Assembly (NCBI RefSeq): GCF_000283155.1
Contig: NW_004454166.1
Coordinates: forward strand, 11,058,199 to 11,122,198
DNA length: 64,000 nucleotides
From: Ceratotherium simum simum
Lineage: Eukaryota; Chordata; Mammalia; Perissodactyla; Rhinocerotidae
Direction of reading: 5' to 3'
Position numbers and translations under genes: made by a program. Of this stretch, positions 1 through 10,252 are shown in pieces; position 1 is the first letter of the stretch; each line of letters begins with the position of its first letter. The notes below the pieces were generated by a model. The model was not told the DNA's origin. It worked only from the letters and a program-made list of their open reading frames with translations, and made no database searches.

Positions 1-539
1 GTGTGCTACTTCCATTTCTTTTAACTGGAATGATAATTTAGACATTTGTGCAACAGTCTTAGAGCAGAGTCCTTCTAGATTTTTATGTTCTCCTCAGTCT
101 TTTATGGTTGGTCTTGCCAAAACGTAGTTTGACAGTAATTTTTTTTTAGCAACTTGACTTTATCAAGTCTTTTCAAAGCATTCAACATAGCTTTCATAGA
201 AATGGCACCTTTATGCCCATATTTCATCATTTTAGATAATATTAATTAAATTGAATAGGCTTAGTAACAAATATAACTGTTACAAAGAAGTTTGGGAGCA
301 AATAAAACCGATTCTTGTTAGCATTAACGCATTCACTGGAAGCACAAGTGGATGGGCCTGTTAGAGAGCAACCCACAACACCAGCTCAGACACAGTTGCC
401 ATAGGTCTTCTTTGGTCAAGATGTTTTAAAGTCAGAGGTATTGATCTGGTCAAGTTTGTTGCTGGAGGTTGCTTGAGAATGTGTGAGTGTAATGTGAGGT
501 ATAACAAGATCGGGGCGAGAATCACAATGTGTGTGTGTT

Positions 540-1500
540 GGCAAAGCACAGAGACAAGCGGAGTTCTGTCTGGGTTGTTGGGAAAAATCTTCACAGAGTA
601 GGTGACATTTCAGCTGAGTTTTGAAGGATGGGTAGGAATTTTCCAGGCAAAAAGAAGAGGAAGATGGGGCCGGCCCGGTGGCATAGTCGTTAAGTTTGGC
701 ACACTCCACTTCAGAGGCCTGGGGTTGGTGCGTTGGGATCCCGAGCATGGACCTACACCACTTGTGAAGCCGTGCTGTGATGATGAACCACATACAAAAT
801 AGACGAGGATTGGCACAGATGTTAGCTCAGGGCCAGTCTTCCTCACCATAAAAAAAAAAAAAGAGGAGGAGCTCCAGGTAGCCCTCATCAAGGACTCTCA
901 GTGATGAAATATGTAGAATGTGTATGGAATCAGGAACTAGCTGGAAGGGAGGCTGGAAACATCGCTGGGACCAGAGTGAAGAGCTGTATGTACTGAGCTA
1001 AGGAAGAGAGACTTTATCCTTGAGCCCTGAGGCATAATCATATCATAATCATAGAAGTGCTATGTCTGTGTCTATAATCATATGTGATATGTCTATGATG
1101 TGCATGCTGGCCCAACTAGAATAGATCTTAGAAGAAGGGAGACCAGATAAGAGGCTGTTCTAGTTGCGTGTATGGGATATGAGGACCTGAGTGAACAATG
1201 GGAAGGGAAGGGAGGGGACTGGAGAGGAAAATGATTGAAGGTGAGTCATGACATGTGTCTCTGGACATGGCACCTGGTTAAGTGTGCTGCTACGGGAAAC
1301 GTCTGACAGTCTGAAGGAGGAAGCTCACAGTCTGAGCTTGAACAACACTAACATTCAAAATGGAAAAGGAGATGGGTGGGCAAAGACAATGTCGGTTTTC
1401 AGCATGTTGAGTTTGAGGAGTCAAGAGAGTTGTTCAGCTGAAGATGAAGACTCAGATCATCTCAGAGCTGGCTAGGTTTCCTATTACAGCAGAATTCTCT
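540..1500 (+). repeat. Ancient dispersed mammalian repeat, interrupted by an ERE
   Basis: The sequence resembles a widely dispersed old mammalian repeat, rich in phrases like 'ggtgacatttcagctgag' and 'ttttgaaggatgggtaggaa', later 'gaccagataagaggctgttc'. The same family appears at about 13,530-14,430 and 30,400-30,960. It is heavily diverged and is split by the ERE at 666-863. I do not assign a family name; a LINE 3'-UTR origin is possible. Confidence 0.5.
666..863 (+). repeat. ERE SINE (short-tail form)
   Basis: A perissodactyl tRNA-derived SINE. It starts with GGGGCCGGCCCGGTGGC, keeps a degraded B-box-like region near 735, has one copy of the 'gttagctcagggccagtctt' tail module, and ends in a run of A. 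The flanks carry similar purine-rich sequence (aagaggaaga / aagaggagga), a possible target-site duplication. It is more diverged than most EREs in the window. Confidence 0.9.
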
Positions 1501-2339
1501 GTCTCATCCCTGCAGACACCTGGGTCACTGTCACACACACGAGAATACTTACACGATTTGTATCCTTTGTCTACATTTATGAGCAGTTATATAATACGAG
1601 TTGCATGCCATCCCAAAAGTTCCCTGGCTATTAACTGAAGAATGTCTTTAGCTGCTTTCTTGTCATTCTTAGTGTGGCTTTCTCAACTTTTCTATAATTT
1701 CTCGACTAGAAATAGTGGACTGTATTTCCCGCACCTTTGGGTCCCACTCCCCCCACTCGCACTTGGGATATTTACAATATTTGTGGTTAAATTATCCATA
1801 GGTAATTCTATTCTAATCTACTTCTGGTTCTTTATAGTACCAGCTTTTAGTTGCTAAATTTGCCTGCTTTTCTGAAGAAAATTACAATCCATGCATTCTT
1901 TTGAACTTTCTTATTTTAGAACTTAAAGATTTTAAATTCTCACTTATGCAATCTACCCCACCCTCTGATGTACAGATTCTTCTGTTGAGACTCATCTTCT
2001 GATCTTCATTTCTTTTCCCTATAAGACTGAAGTCACCTTTTTTTCATCGTGATGAGAATGTAGTTGTTTAATTTCTATTTATGACTGAAGGGGAGGTGTG
2101 GTGAATTGAACATTAGGTATCTTCATGTCTAGTGTTGATTTCATTAATTAACACACTAACTAATACTAGTTAACATTTATTAGTGGACACTCAAGCTTCT
2201 CTTTACATCCTCCCTCCGTCTCCCTCACTCTCACATTCCGTGGGTCACCAGGTGCTGCTGATTTTGCCTTTTCTCCACTAGCTCTTTATGGATGCCTCTA
2301 TTAAGACTTTTTTTTGCATGGTATCACAATCAGTTATTT

Positions 2340-2455
2340 ACTTGTTTGTCTGAGACAGTGAGTTGCTTGGGGGCAGGGACCATGTCCTACTGTCCCAGAG
2401 CAGGGTCTCCCATTGACTTAGATGCTCACTAAATATTTGCTGAATGAATGGGTGT
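2340..2455 (+). repeat. L2 LINE 3'-end remnant
   Basis: The order 'gggggcagggaccatgtcc', then an 'agcagggtct...' segment and 'aaatatttgctgaatgaat' matches the 3' terminal part of the mammalian L2 LINE. No coding potential remains. Confidence 0.6.
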
Positions 2456-3879
2456 AATTGAATCATTGTCCCCTGGCCACCTCTAAAATTTGCTTGCCTC
2501 AAATTCTTTGTCTTTTATTTTCTCCTGGTACTTGATTCACACTGACCAAAGAGGTTGTCTCCCAAGTCTGCATGAAAATCTAGCTCAGATATAATTAAAT
2601 GTGGTTGCTAGCACCAAGGTGCTTCTGCTACTATTTCACCTTCGCTCACACCCTCTCTGCGGAGCTGCAGAAAATTGAGAATTGATCCTCCTGTGTAGCT
2701 TCCTTTCTGGATCACTCAGTGCATAAGGGGGTGTCCTCTTTGGCTCCCACAATTTACTGCCCAATTGATTCTTACTCTTCCTTGTGTCTTCCTTAATCTT
2801 GCAATAGTTCAACTCTCCTGTTCCTGTTCATTTGTTCTCTTTGCCTCTTTTATTCCTTCAATCGATGAGTAGATTTGCTAGGCATGGAGAAGACCTCTAT
2901 TTTCATAACAGCTCTGCTCTCTCCCCTCATAGATCTGAGTTTCTAGAAGGCACCGCTCATGCCTTGACTTTGAATCCTTAGAGCCAGCACATGGTCTGAA
3001 CACTAAGAGAGTGTTGACTAAATGTTCATAGAATCAGAATATTCAAGAAAGCTTCATTCTGTCATGTTTATTCTTTCAGAGTTTGCTGGCTTTTCATTTG
3101 TCTCTATAAAATCCAATTTCCTGTGATTGTTTCTGCGCCGGCTAATTTCTGGAGAAATTAGAAAAAAAAAAAACAACAGAACTCTCAGACTTACTTACCT
3201 GGGCTTGGCTGGTATTCCGGGGAGCCAGAATTAGAGCCAGAAGTGTCCCATGTCTCCGGAAACATGACTAGTTAGAGGAGTAGGCGGTCTCGTCCGGAAC
3301 TCAGCCCTTTCCCTGGTTTGAAATCCTGAGCTGTCCAAGCGTCACCTAACAGCACCCATCACCCATTTGCATCGTGTGCCTTTCTTTTCCCAGCCAGATC
3401 CTGCCTGAGGAATTTTAGAGCATTATTACTTGAGGGCAATTTCTCCAGCATCTCAGTAAAGCCTGCCATTTGGGCAGGCAGATTTCCAGCTCTGGGTATT
3501 CGCCATGCTAACCTGTGTGGCTTACTTGTAGAAATGTCTGCTGTGTGATCCCTTTTTTGTTGTTTTTTATAAAGCATTTTGAATTTTGGTTATTCTTTTT
3601 CTTTCCCATGAATCTTACTTTATTATTTTTTTCCCACGTGCTCTGAAATGCTTATTTTAGTGTTTTCTTTTCTATTCAGTTTGATGTTATTTACCATCTG
3701 TTCTATCTGTTACCCTTTCTATCTGTTCTAATGTTATCTTCTCAACTATTTCAGCCTTTCTACCACCTTCTCTCTCTCCTCTCTGCTATGTGTTTATGGC
3801 TGATGAACACTCAGATGTTCTTTCTCTGTCTTCTGACTTGCTTCACAGGCCTCCAGAGGTCACCACTGGGTACAGATGC

Positions 3880-4040
3880 CTAATAGGCAAGACTCAGATT
3901 TCTGTTCAAATCCTACCTCTGCCTCTTAGTAGCCATGTGACCAACCATTCTCAGCGTCAGCCACCTCATCAGTAAAACTGGGGTGAGAACGTACACTGCA
4001 CACCACAGTTGTGAGAGTTAATCGCTGGCTGCTCACTAAA
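3880..4040 (+). repeat. MIR SINE remnant
   Basis: Contains the MIR core order: 'gttcaaatcctacctctgcc', 'ccatgtgacc', 'cacctcatcagtaaaactgg', 'gttgtgagagtta'. Old and diverged. Confidence 0.6.
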
Positions 4041-7000
4041 TTCCAAACCCACGCCTATAGGCGCTGTGACCATCCATGGTAAAATGCCAGTTTTATCCTG
4101 ATGTTACAAAATTATTTTCTTGATATAGACAACTTATGGAATGGATAGCTACATGTAATTAAATTTATTTTATAACTACAATTGTAAATTATAATTTAAT
4201 TTCTAAAACTGCACATAAATAAAGTCACAAGTCCGAGAATTAAACTCCTTTCTCAGACTGCATGTCTCAGGGTCGGGTTAGAAAGTGTGGACCAACCTCA
4301 TCTCTGCTGTTGATTCCACTGTAGATATTCCTGGCCATGCAGGTGATAAAGATGTGACTCGTGTGGCCCATGGTTGGGTACAGAGTCACCACTGGATTCA
4401 CACTCTTGTGCCTTCCACTGCTGTATTTCCCTGTGACCACACTTTTTTACTTTCCTTAAGCTCGAAATGAAAGAGAATCGTCCTAATGATGATTTTTAAC
4501 TTATGTGACATGCCCTTCACTACTAACAATCTCTTTGCCTTTCTAACCTGGGCACAAAATGGCCCTCTTCCTCCTGTTCAGGCTGTGCCTCATGAACTAA
4601 CTGGAATTTGATGTAGCTTAGCAAGTGGGCTTTTTTAAGATCGGCGGAATCATACACGCTCACGTCTTTGTCACTTTAATGCCCGAAGAGCTAAATTTGT
4701 ACATTATTCACAAACTCCCAAGTGAGAGAAAAAGTGTCTTGGCACCAGAGAGGAAAGTAAAGCTCTAAGAAGACCCAAAAAGTTGTAACCTGGGCATTAT
4801 TACAAATGTATCATTAAGTGGTGGGATTTGCTTATTTTTGTAAATAAACCCATCCATCTGATTTTAACCAGGAGAAAAGGAATGTATGACATGGCTCCAT
4901 ACAGCTGTTCCTCTTAAGTTGCCATTTAAGAGGGTGATGAGCCTCGTTTCTTGGAATGCTTTCCCCCACGACTTCTTGCATTTTTATTTCTCCAAGTTTC
5001 GTATAACACATAAATACTGGAGTTAAAATTTAGAAGTCCTTCTCTGAGAAGGGTGGAGGAATATGCAGTAGACCCTAGACACAAGAAAAATGTAAGTTAA
5101 AGGAGACGCCCTTCCCTTGGAGGGGGTCTGCCTAAGAGATCCGTGCACGTTCGGTTGGGGGTCGGGGGAAGTATGGGGAGACGAATTTACCTGGCTTATC
5201 ATCTGATTAGGAGCCATGTTATAATTTTGCTATAAATGGATTGAAGCTGTCAGGTGCCTTGTGTCAGAGATGACTACCAGTGTCCATGCTAACCTGTGGG
5301 ACGCACTGAGATGGTTGCTGTGTCTGGGAGGGAGCTGTGGCTATTGTTGAGAAACGCACTGTTCCTGGAGACATTTGTTTTGGCCTCCGGGTAGATTTGT
5401 GGATGGGGGACAGTTCAGGGGCAGTAGGATCTGGCTTTGACCCTGAGGGTCACAGAATTTCTATTCTGCAGAGCTAAGTGCACACCAGGACCAACACTGC
5501 CTAGGGGACAGGGGCTTGTCAGGGACACTGGCTTGGCGGTGCTTAACCCACAGCCCAAGTCTGTGTTAACAAGAGAGGCGGAGTGTGTTTTGTGCTTCTT
5601 GGTGCGTGTGTTTTAAGCAGAAACCCGCCTTGAGAGCTTAAATAGAACACATCTTGAACAATCCATGAAATGGTAAACAAACCTGCTATTGAAAGAAAGA
5701 ATGAGAAGTTGACAATTGCATTATTGTGATCCTGAGTGAGTTCATCAGCAAGGGTCGAGGAATAAAGAAAAAGGAGATAAAAAGAATCGGGTGGAATGAA
5801 TTCAGTTGTGTCATTGCTTTCTCTGTTTGTCTTTGGTTTACACCTGGTAATGAACCCATGGAGGCTCCGAGATATTGTTCAAGTTTCCTTTTGTTTTATT
5901 CTTGTGTGTGGCAGGTTGGTTTACAATTTCCAACGGGGTTTTTCTCAATCTTGAGGAATACGAATTGAGGAGAGGGAGGAGGAGAGCAAGAAGGGAAGGT
6001 ATTTTAGTATTTTGAACACAGGAGGTAGCCCCACAATAAGGGAAGCTGCTCTGTTTTTGTTGTTCTTTTCGAAGAGGCCAACGGGATGGATGGTACAAGT
6101 TTCATCAAATATGGGTTTTACAGAATTCCTCCATGTCCCGCCTGGGGGAGTCGTGCTTTGGAAAATGAAGTGTCCATCAAATCAGGAGGAGGCTGGTACA
6201 GTTTCTCTCCCGTTTTCCCCTGCTTTTTGAAAGGCTTCAGAAAAGAGCCCTTTGTTTTCTTTTCAAGGAAAGTTACACTGAAATTCATCTGTGTGGTATT
6301 CACGGCTTCATTGTGTCATTCCTAGGCAGCTGTAGGTTACACAGGACAATGTTGTTGAATTCCTAACCTCACCATTCAAAGCAGCGTGTTGGGAAAAGGT
6401 TCAAGACCTTTCTTTTACTTTCTCTCCCTTTTTTTTCTTTGCAACTTTTTTTTATTTATTTAAAGAAGAAACTGTGAGATTCTCCCACCTCCCATCTAGA
6501 TCAGATTTCTCTACCACATGCCATCAGAGCTTCTCAGAGTTGAGATTCGTGCCCATTTCCGACATTTTCCTCCAAATTGCAAACTTTAAAATACCTTTCA
6601 GGGAAACTTATTTGGAATTTCATTTTAATGGGATTTATGAATAAATCTCCATCTTAATGCTGACTAAGCTTTAAACATCCATTCCTGGAGAACACTCTTG
6701 GATTTTTATATTTTAAAATTTAAATCACTTGACTGTGAAGGCATAAACCATTTTTATATTTGTGAGTGCCATGTGCTTGAGCGTTTCTGTTCAAGACCTT
6801 TTTTTTTTTTCTTATTTGGTTGGCTTGAATACTTCTGGGCTGCAGAGGAGGAAATATTGCATTATCTCCTTTGCCTTCTTGTATAGACTCCTGTGTACAT
6901 TTTGTGGGTTTATTTATCTCACCTACAAGGACGGGTGTTCTGTGGCAGCCTGTTGCCACACTGCAATTTCCTTTAAAAAACAGTTTACTTTCTTCCTTCA

Positions 7001-7252
7001 CTTTGAAGCCTTTAACCTCAGAATTTTATTTTTAAATGCTTTGAGCCCTCAAAGTCAGATTAAAAGAAATGACGCTTCCTCCCTACCTGCCTTTCCCCAG
7101 ATATGTGTTGTAAATGTAAATGAAGATGGAAGATGGGATCATAGTTATTTCCTTAAAAAAAAAAATACTTAAAACCAACGTCGGGGGTTTTCAAGTGTCA
7201 GACCCCCACTGTGTTCTCTGTGTCGGTGTCATTTTCACCCCTTTGTCCACAG

Positions 7253-7520
7253 ACTCTTCCTACTCGGAGCCTCCAGATGTCCAGCAGCAGTTGAACCACT
7301 ATCAGTCCGCTGCCCTGGCGAGGAACAACAGCCGTGTGAGCCCTGTGCCTCTTTCTGGGGCTGCCGGGAGCACCGAGCAGAAAACCGAAGCTGTTCTTCA
7401 CTGCGAATTCTGTGAATTCTCCTCTGGCTACATCCAGAGCATCAGGCGCCATTACAGGGACAAGCATGGTGGGAAGAAGCTCTTCAAGTGTAAAGACTGC
7501 TCCTTTTACACAGGCTTTAA
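7253..7520 (+). CDS. ZNF462: ZNF462 coding exon with C2H2 finger 1 and the first half of finger 2
   Basis: This 268-nt internal exon starts the visible C-terminal part of ZNF462, a nuclear C2H2 zinc-finger protein linked to chromatin organisation and developmental transcription. The acceptor is CCACAG|ACTC and the donor TTTAA|GTAAGT. It enters after one base of a codon and leaves after two. Counting the split first codon as residue 1 of the visible 364-aa part, residues 1-48 are a Ser/Gln/Pro-rich linker. Residues 51-72 form a finger (CEFC, 12 residues, H-x4-H), and residues 80-83 (CKDC) open a second finger whose histidines lie in the next exon. An arginine/lysine-rich stretch (RRHYRDKHGGKK) sits between them. 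I recognise the protein from the finger and linker sequence. No stop codon or frameshift is present. Confidence 0.96.
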
Positions 7521-7971
7521 GTAAGTGGCATGAAGAACAGCCTTGAAAAACAAGGTGGCTGCGCCTGCTCCGCCCCTCACCACAGTCTTCCCTTACACTC
7601 TCCGACCTGGAGTTCAGGGGAGGCCTTGCCCATGGGATGATGCAGGGGTTGGGTTCAGTCTTCACAAAAGGAGGCTAGTTCCAGAAGACTGCTTTGGGGT
7701 TTATGGAAGGGATGAGGAGCTATATCAGAGTTTAAATGAGTTTAAAAATCAGAGTGAATGGGAGCCCAAGCAGTGTGAGATCATGGCAAAGGATTCCCCT
7801 GACCCAGTGCGTGAAGTAATGAGTGTTTTCCCTTCAGAGAACTATCTCCCCTTTTTTTGTCTTTGAAAAAAAATATATTCTTAAAAGCAAAGTCAAGAGA
7901 GAACATCTAGCAGTTGTGACTTCCCTGCTCCCCTTGTAGAAAATTCTTATCGCTTAAGATCATGTTATTGA

Positions 7972-8215
7972 GGGGCCGGCCCAGTGGTGCAAGCGGTTAA
8001 GTGCGCGCACTCCGCTGCGGCGGCCCGGGGTTCGCCAGTTCGGATCCCGGGCGCGCACCGACGCACCACTTGGCAAGCCGTGCTGTGGCGGCGTCCCATA
8101 TAAAGTGGAGGAAGATGGGCATGGATGTTAGCCCAGGGCCAGTCTTCCTCAGCAAAAAGAGGAGGATTGGCAGATGTTAGCTCAGGGCCGATCTTCCTCA
8201 CAGAAAAAAAAAAAT
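7972..8215 (+). repeat. ERE SINE with a perfect 14-bp target-site duplication
   Basis: Starts GGGGCCGGCCCAGTGG, retains a CpG-rich tRNA-like head (GTTCGGATCCCGGGCGCG region near 8038), carries two tail modules ('gttagcccagggccagtctt' then 'gttagctcagggccgatctt') and an A-rich end. It is flanked by identical GATCATGTTATTGA at 7958-7971 and 8216-8229. The intact CpGs and perfect duplication suggest a fairly young insertion. Confidence 0.96.
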
Positions 8216-8439
8216 GATCATGTTATTGAAAGACACATGGAGAATCAAGACTCCAGCACTGCGATGACTAGACTTGAGCAATCCCAGAGAGCTTGTTCCA
8301 ATCTAGAAAAGGATAATCCAAAGTCCCCTTTGCTCCTGTGTATGAGAGCATCGGAGAACTCAAAAAGTGGAGTGCTTCCTGTCGTTTAATCTAAACTCCT
8401 GTGATTTAATCTCATCCTGTGAGAGACCGTTTAGGTTAG

Positions 8440-8680
8440 TGGTTACAAGTGTAGAATGTGGAGCCTGGCTATGTGGGTGTGAACCTCAGTTTTGCCACTT
8501 ACTGGCTGAGTGACTTTGGACAAGTCCCTAAGCCTCTCTGTGTCTCCAGTTCTTTATAAAATAAAGACACTAATAGTACCTCCCCCCTAGGGCTCTGGTG
8601 AGGAGTAAACGAACCAATGTATCTAACGCACTTAGTACAGTGCCTGGCACCAAGGAGATACTACTGAGTGTTATAATATC
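8440..8680 (+). repeat. MIR SINE
   Basis: Nearly full MIR order: 'gtggagcctggctatgtggg', 'gccacttactggctgagtga', 'gacaagtccctaagcctctc', 'agggctctggtgaggagtaa', 'cagtgcctggcacc'. Old mammal-wide SINE in the sense orientation of ZNF462. Confidence 0.85.
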
Positions 8681-9352
8681 ACAGACGGAAAGCTGTTATA
8701 ATAATACAATACTAGATGCTGTGTTACACATCTAGGGCTGTGATTGGCAGCTCCTCCTGCAGTCAGGACCTGGGCCTTAGGCCATGCCACTACTTCAGTG
8801 CACGCCCCACAGAGGGTCTGGCGAAGGTGGGCTTCGTGCCCAAGGCAAAACATGCATTGGAAGAAGAACAAATCTCTTTTCCACCAACATCTGAGTTGCT
8901 GGGATTTGATGGAAAATGTGTTATGTCTCTGACTGTTAATTCGGTTCAGTTGTTCTTTAGATAAGTATATATGTGGCCACAGAACTGAGAGACAGTAGAA
9001 GGGCCCAGATCACAAGGCCCACTAGCAGGTGTGCGTGTTCCCCAGAGAGAAGCACTTGGGTTAATAAACCCACTGAACTTGTGCATTAAACTCTTGGTTT
9101 CACCCATTTTTATGAGACATCGAAGGCTTTGTCAAGCGTGAGGTTTTGAAAAGGATGCAGGGGCAGTAATAGTACCTTCTACCTTTGGGCTGGTGCAGCA
9201 GCTCTGAGTTTAGTTTACCTGGTTGTCAACCATCCTGACTCCCTAACTAGCTGTAGGCAGTTGGTAAGTCAACCTAGCTTGAAGATCGTCTCTCTCCTTC
9301 CAAGCATGATGAGAAATATCTTCTCATGGGGATTTTATTTTCATGTTTTTAT

Positions 9353-9566
9353 TTTGTTTTTAAAATTTTTTAAAAATTTTTTTGTTGTTGTTGAGGAAGA
9401 TTGGCCCTGAACATCCTTGCCCATCTTCCTCTATTTTGTATGTGGGATGCCACCACAGTGTGGCTGATGAGTGGAGTAGGTCCGCGCCTGGGATCCGAAC
9501 CCGTGAACCTGGGCCACCAAAGCGGAGCACCTGGAACTCTAACCACTCGGCCATGGGGTGGGCCCC
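9353..9566 (-). repeat. ERE SINE, antisense
   Basis: Reverse-oriented ERE: a T-rich run, one tail module 'gaggaagattggccctga', then the body and the complement of the head ('ggccatggggtgggcccc'). Flanks share TTATTTTCATNTTTTTA (about 9335-9352 and 9567-9584), an imperfect target-site duplication. Confidence 0.92.
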
Positions 9567-9696
9567 TTATTTTCATATTTTTAATAGGCAATTTCTAATT
9601 TTTAAGAATGAAGTGTTTGGGGAATCCCATTTCTTTTCAAACTAAGTCCGGAACCCAGCCAAGTGGCAAAATTTCCGAAAAGAAGTTACCACCGTT

Positions 9697-9909
9697 GGGC
9701 CGGCCCCGTGGCTTAGCAGTTAAGTGCGCGCACTCCACTGCTGGCGGCCCGGGTTCCATCCCGGGCGCACACCGACACACCACTTCTCCGGCCATGCTGA
9801 GGCCGCGTCCCACATACAGCAACTAGAAGGATGTGCAGCTATGACATACAACTATCTACTGGGGCTTTGGGGGGAAAAAAATAAATAAAAATAAAAAAAA
9901 ATAAAAAAA
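9697..9909 (+). repeat. ERE SINE ('catacagcaactagaagg' tail form)
   Basis: Begins GGGCCGGCCCCGTGGC and carries the alternative tail 'gcaactagaaggatgtgcag' and 'ctatctactggggctttggg', followed by an A-rich (AAATA)n end. Flanked by AAAGAAGTTAC(C/G)ACCG on both sides (about 9679-9694 and 9909-9924). Confidence 0.95.
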
Positions 9910-10115
9910 AAGAAGTTACGACCGCAGGGCAGTGTTCAGTTATTGGACGAGTGACCTAGCAACCTGTGGTCAGCAAACATGATTAAGGACTATGGTTTGG
10001 GCCCCGCGGGCAGGGTGTCGCCCCCGGAAGCTCTGCAGTGGGGCTGCCGGCGGGGGATGTGTGAGTGGAGTCATCCCTTGTCCCCCTCACCGCCTCTCTC
10101 CCCCACCTCCCCCAG

Positions 10116-10252
10116 ATCTGCGTTCACGATGCACGTGGAAGCGGGGCATTCAGCGGTTCCCGAGGAGGGCCCCAAGGACCTCCGCTGCCCTCTCTGCCTC
10201 TACCACACCAAATACAAACGCAACATGATTGACCACATCGTGCTGCACCGAG
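10116..10252 (+). CDS. ZNF462: ZNF462 coding exon completing finger 2 and encoding finger 3
   Basis: A 137-nt exon with acceptor CCCCCAG|ATCTG and donor CACCGAG|GTAACC. Its first base completes the lysine codon left open by the previous exon, and it ends after one base of a glutamate codon. It encodes the rest of finger 2 (KSAFTMHVEAGH, residues 90-101 of the visible part), a short acidic linker (VPEEGPKD) and a complete third finger at residues 114-134 (CPLC, 12 residues, H-x3-H). Skipping this exon alone would shift the frame; skipping it together with the preceding 268-nt exon (405 nt) would not. Confidence 0.96.

Larger units (their letters stand above)
1..7252 (+). other. ZNF462: 3' part of an upstream ZNF462 intron
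   Basis: This stretch precedes the first recognisable ZNF462 exon. It ends in a good 3' splice site (pyrimidine-rich, TTTGTCCACAG, at 7242-7252). I see no C2H2 motif or other coding exon in it, although a very small exon could be missed. It contains an ERE SINE (666-863) set in an older dispersed repeat (about 540-1500), L2 3'-end remnants (about 2340-2455 and 2930-3030), a MIR (about 3880-4040), and repeat-poor sequence at about 4560-6700 with nothing recognisable. That it is intron is inferred from the exon phase: the next exon needs one base from an exon lying further upstream. Confidence 0.8.
7521..10115 (+). other. ZNF462: ZNF462 intron (2.6 kb)
   Basis: Begins GTAAGT and ends in a C-rich pyrimidine tract with CCCCCAG. 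It holds three ERE SINEs (7972-8215, 9353-9566, 9697-9909) and a MIR (about 8440-8680). The stretch from about 8690 to 9330 shows nothing recognisable. Confidence 0.93.

Noticed and set aside
7972..8215. tRNA-like A/B box sequences in ERE heads as tRNA genes
   Set aside because: They lie in SINEs with poly(A) tails and target duplications and do not form a complete tRNA.
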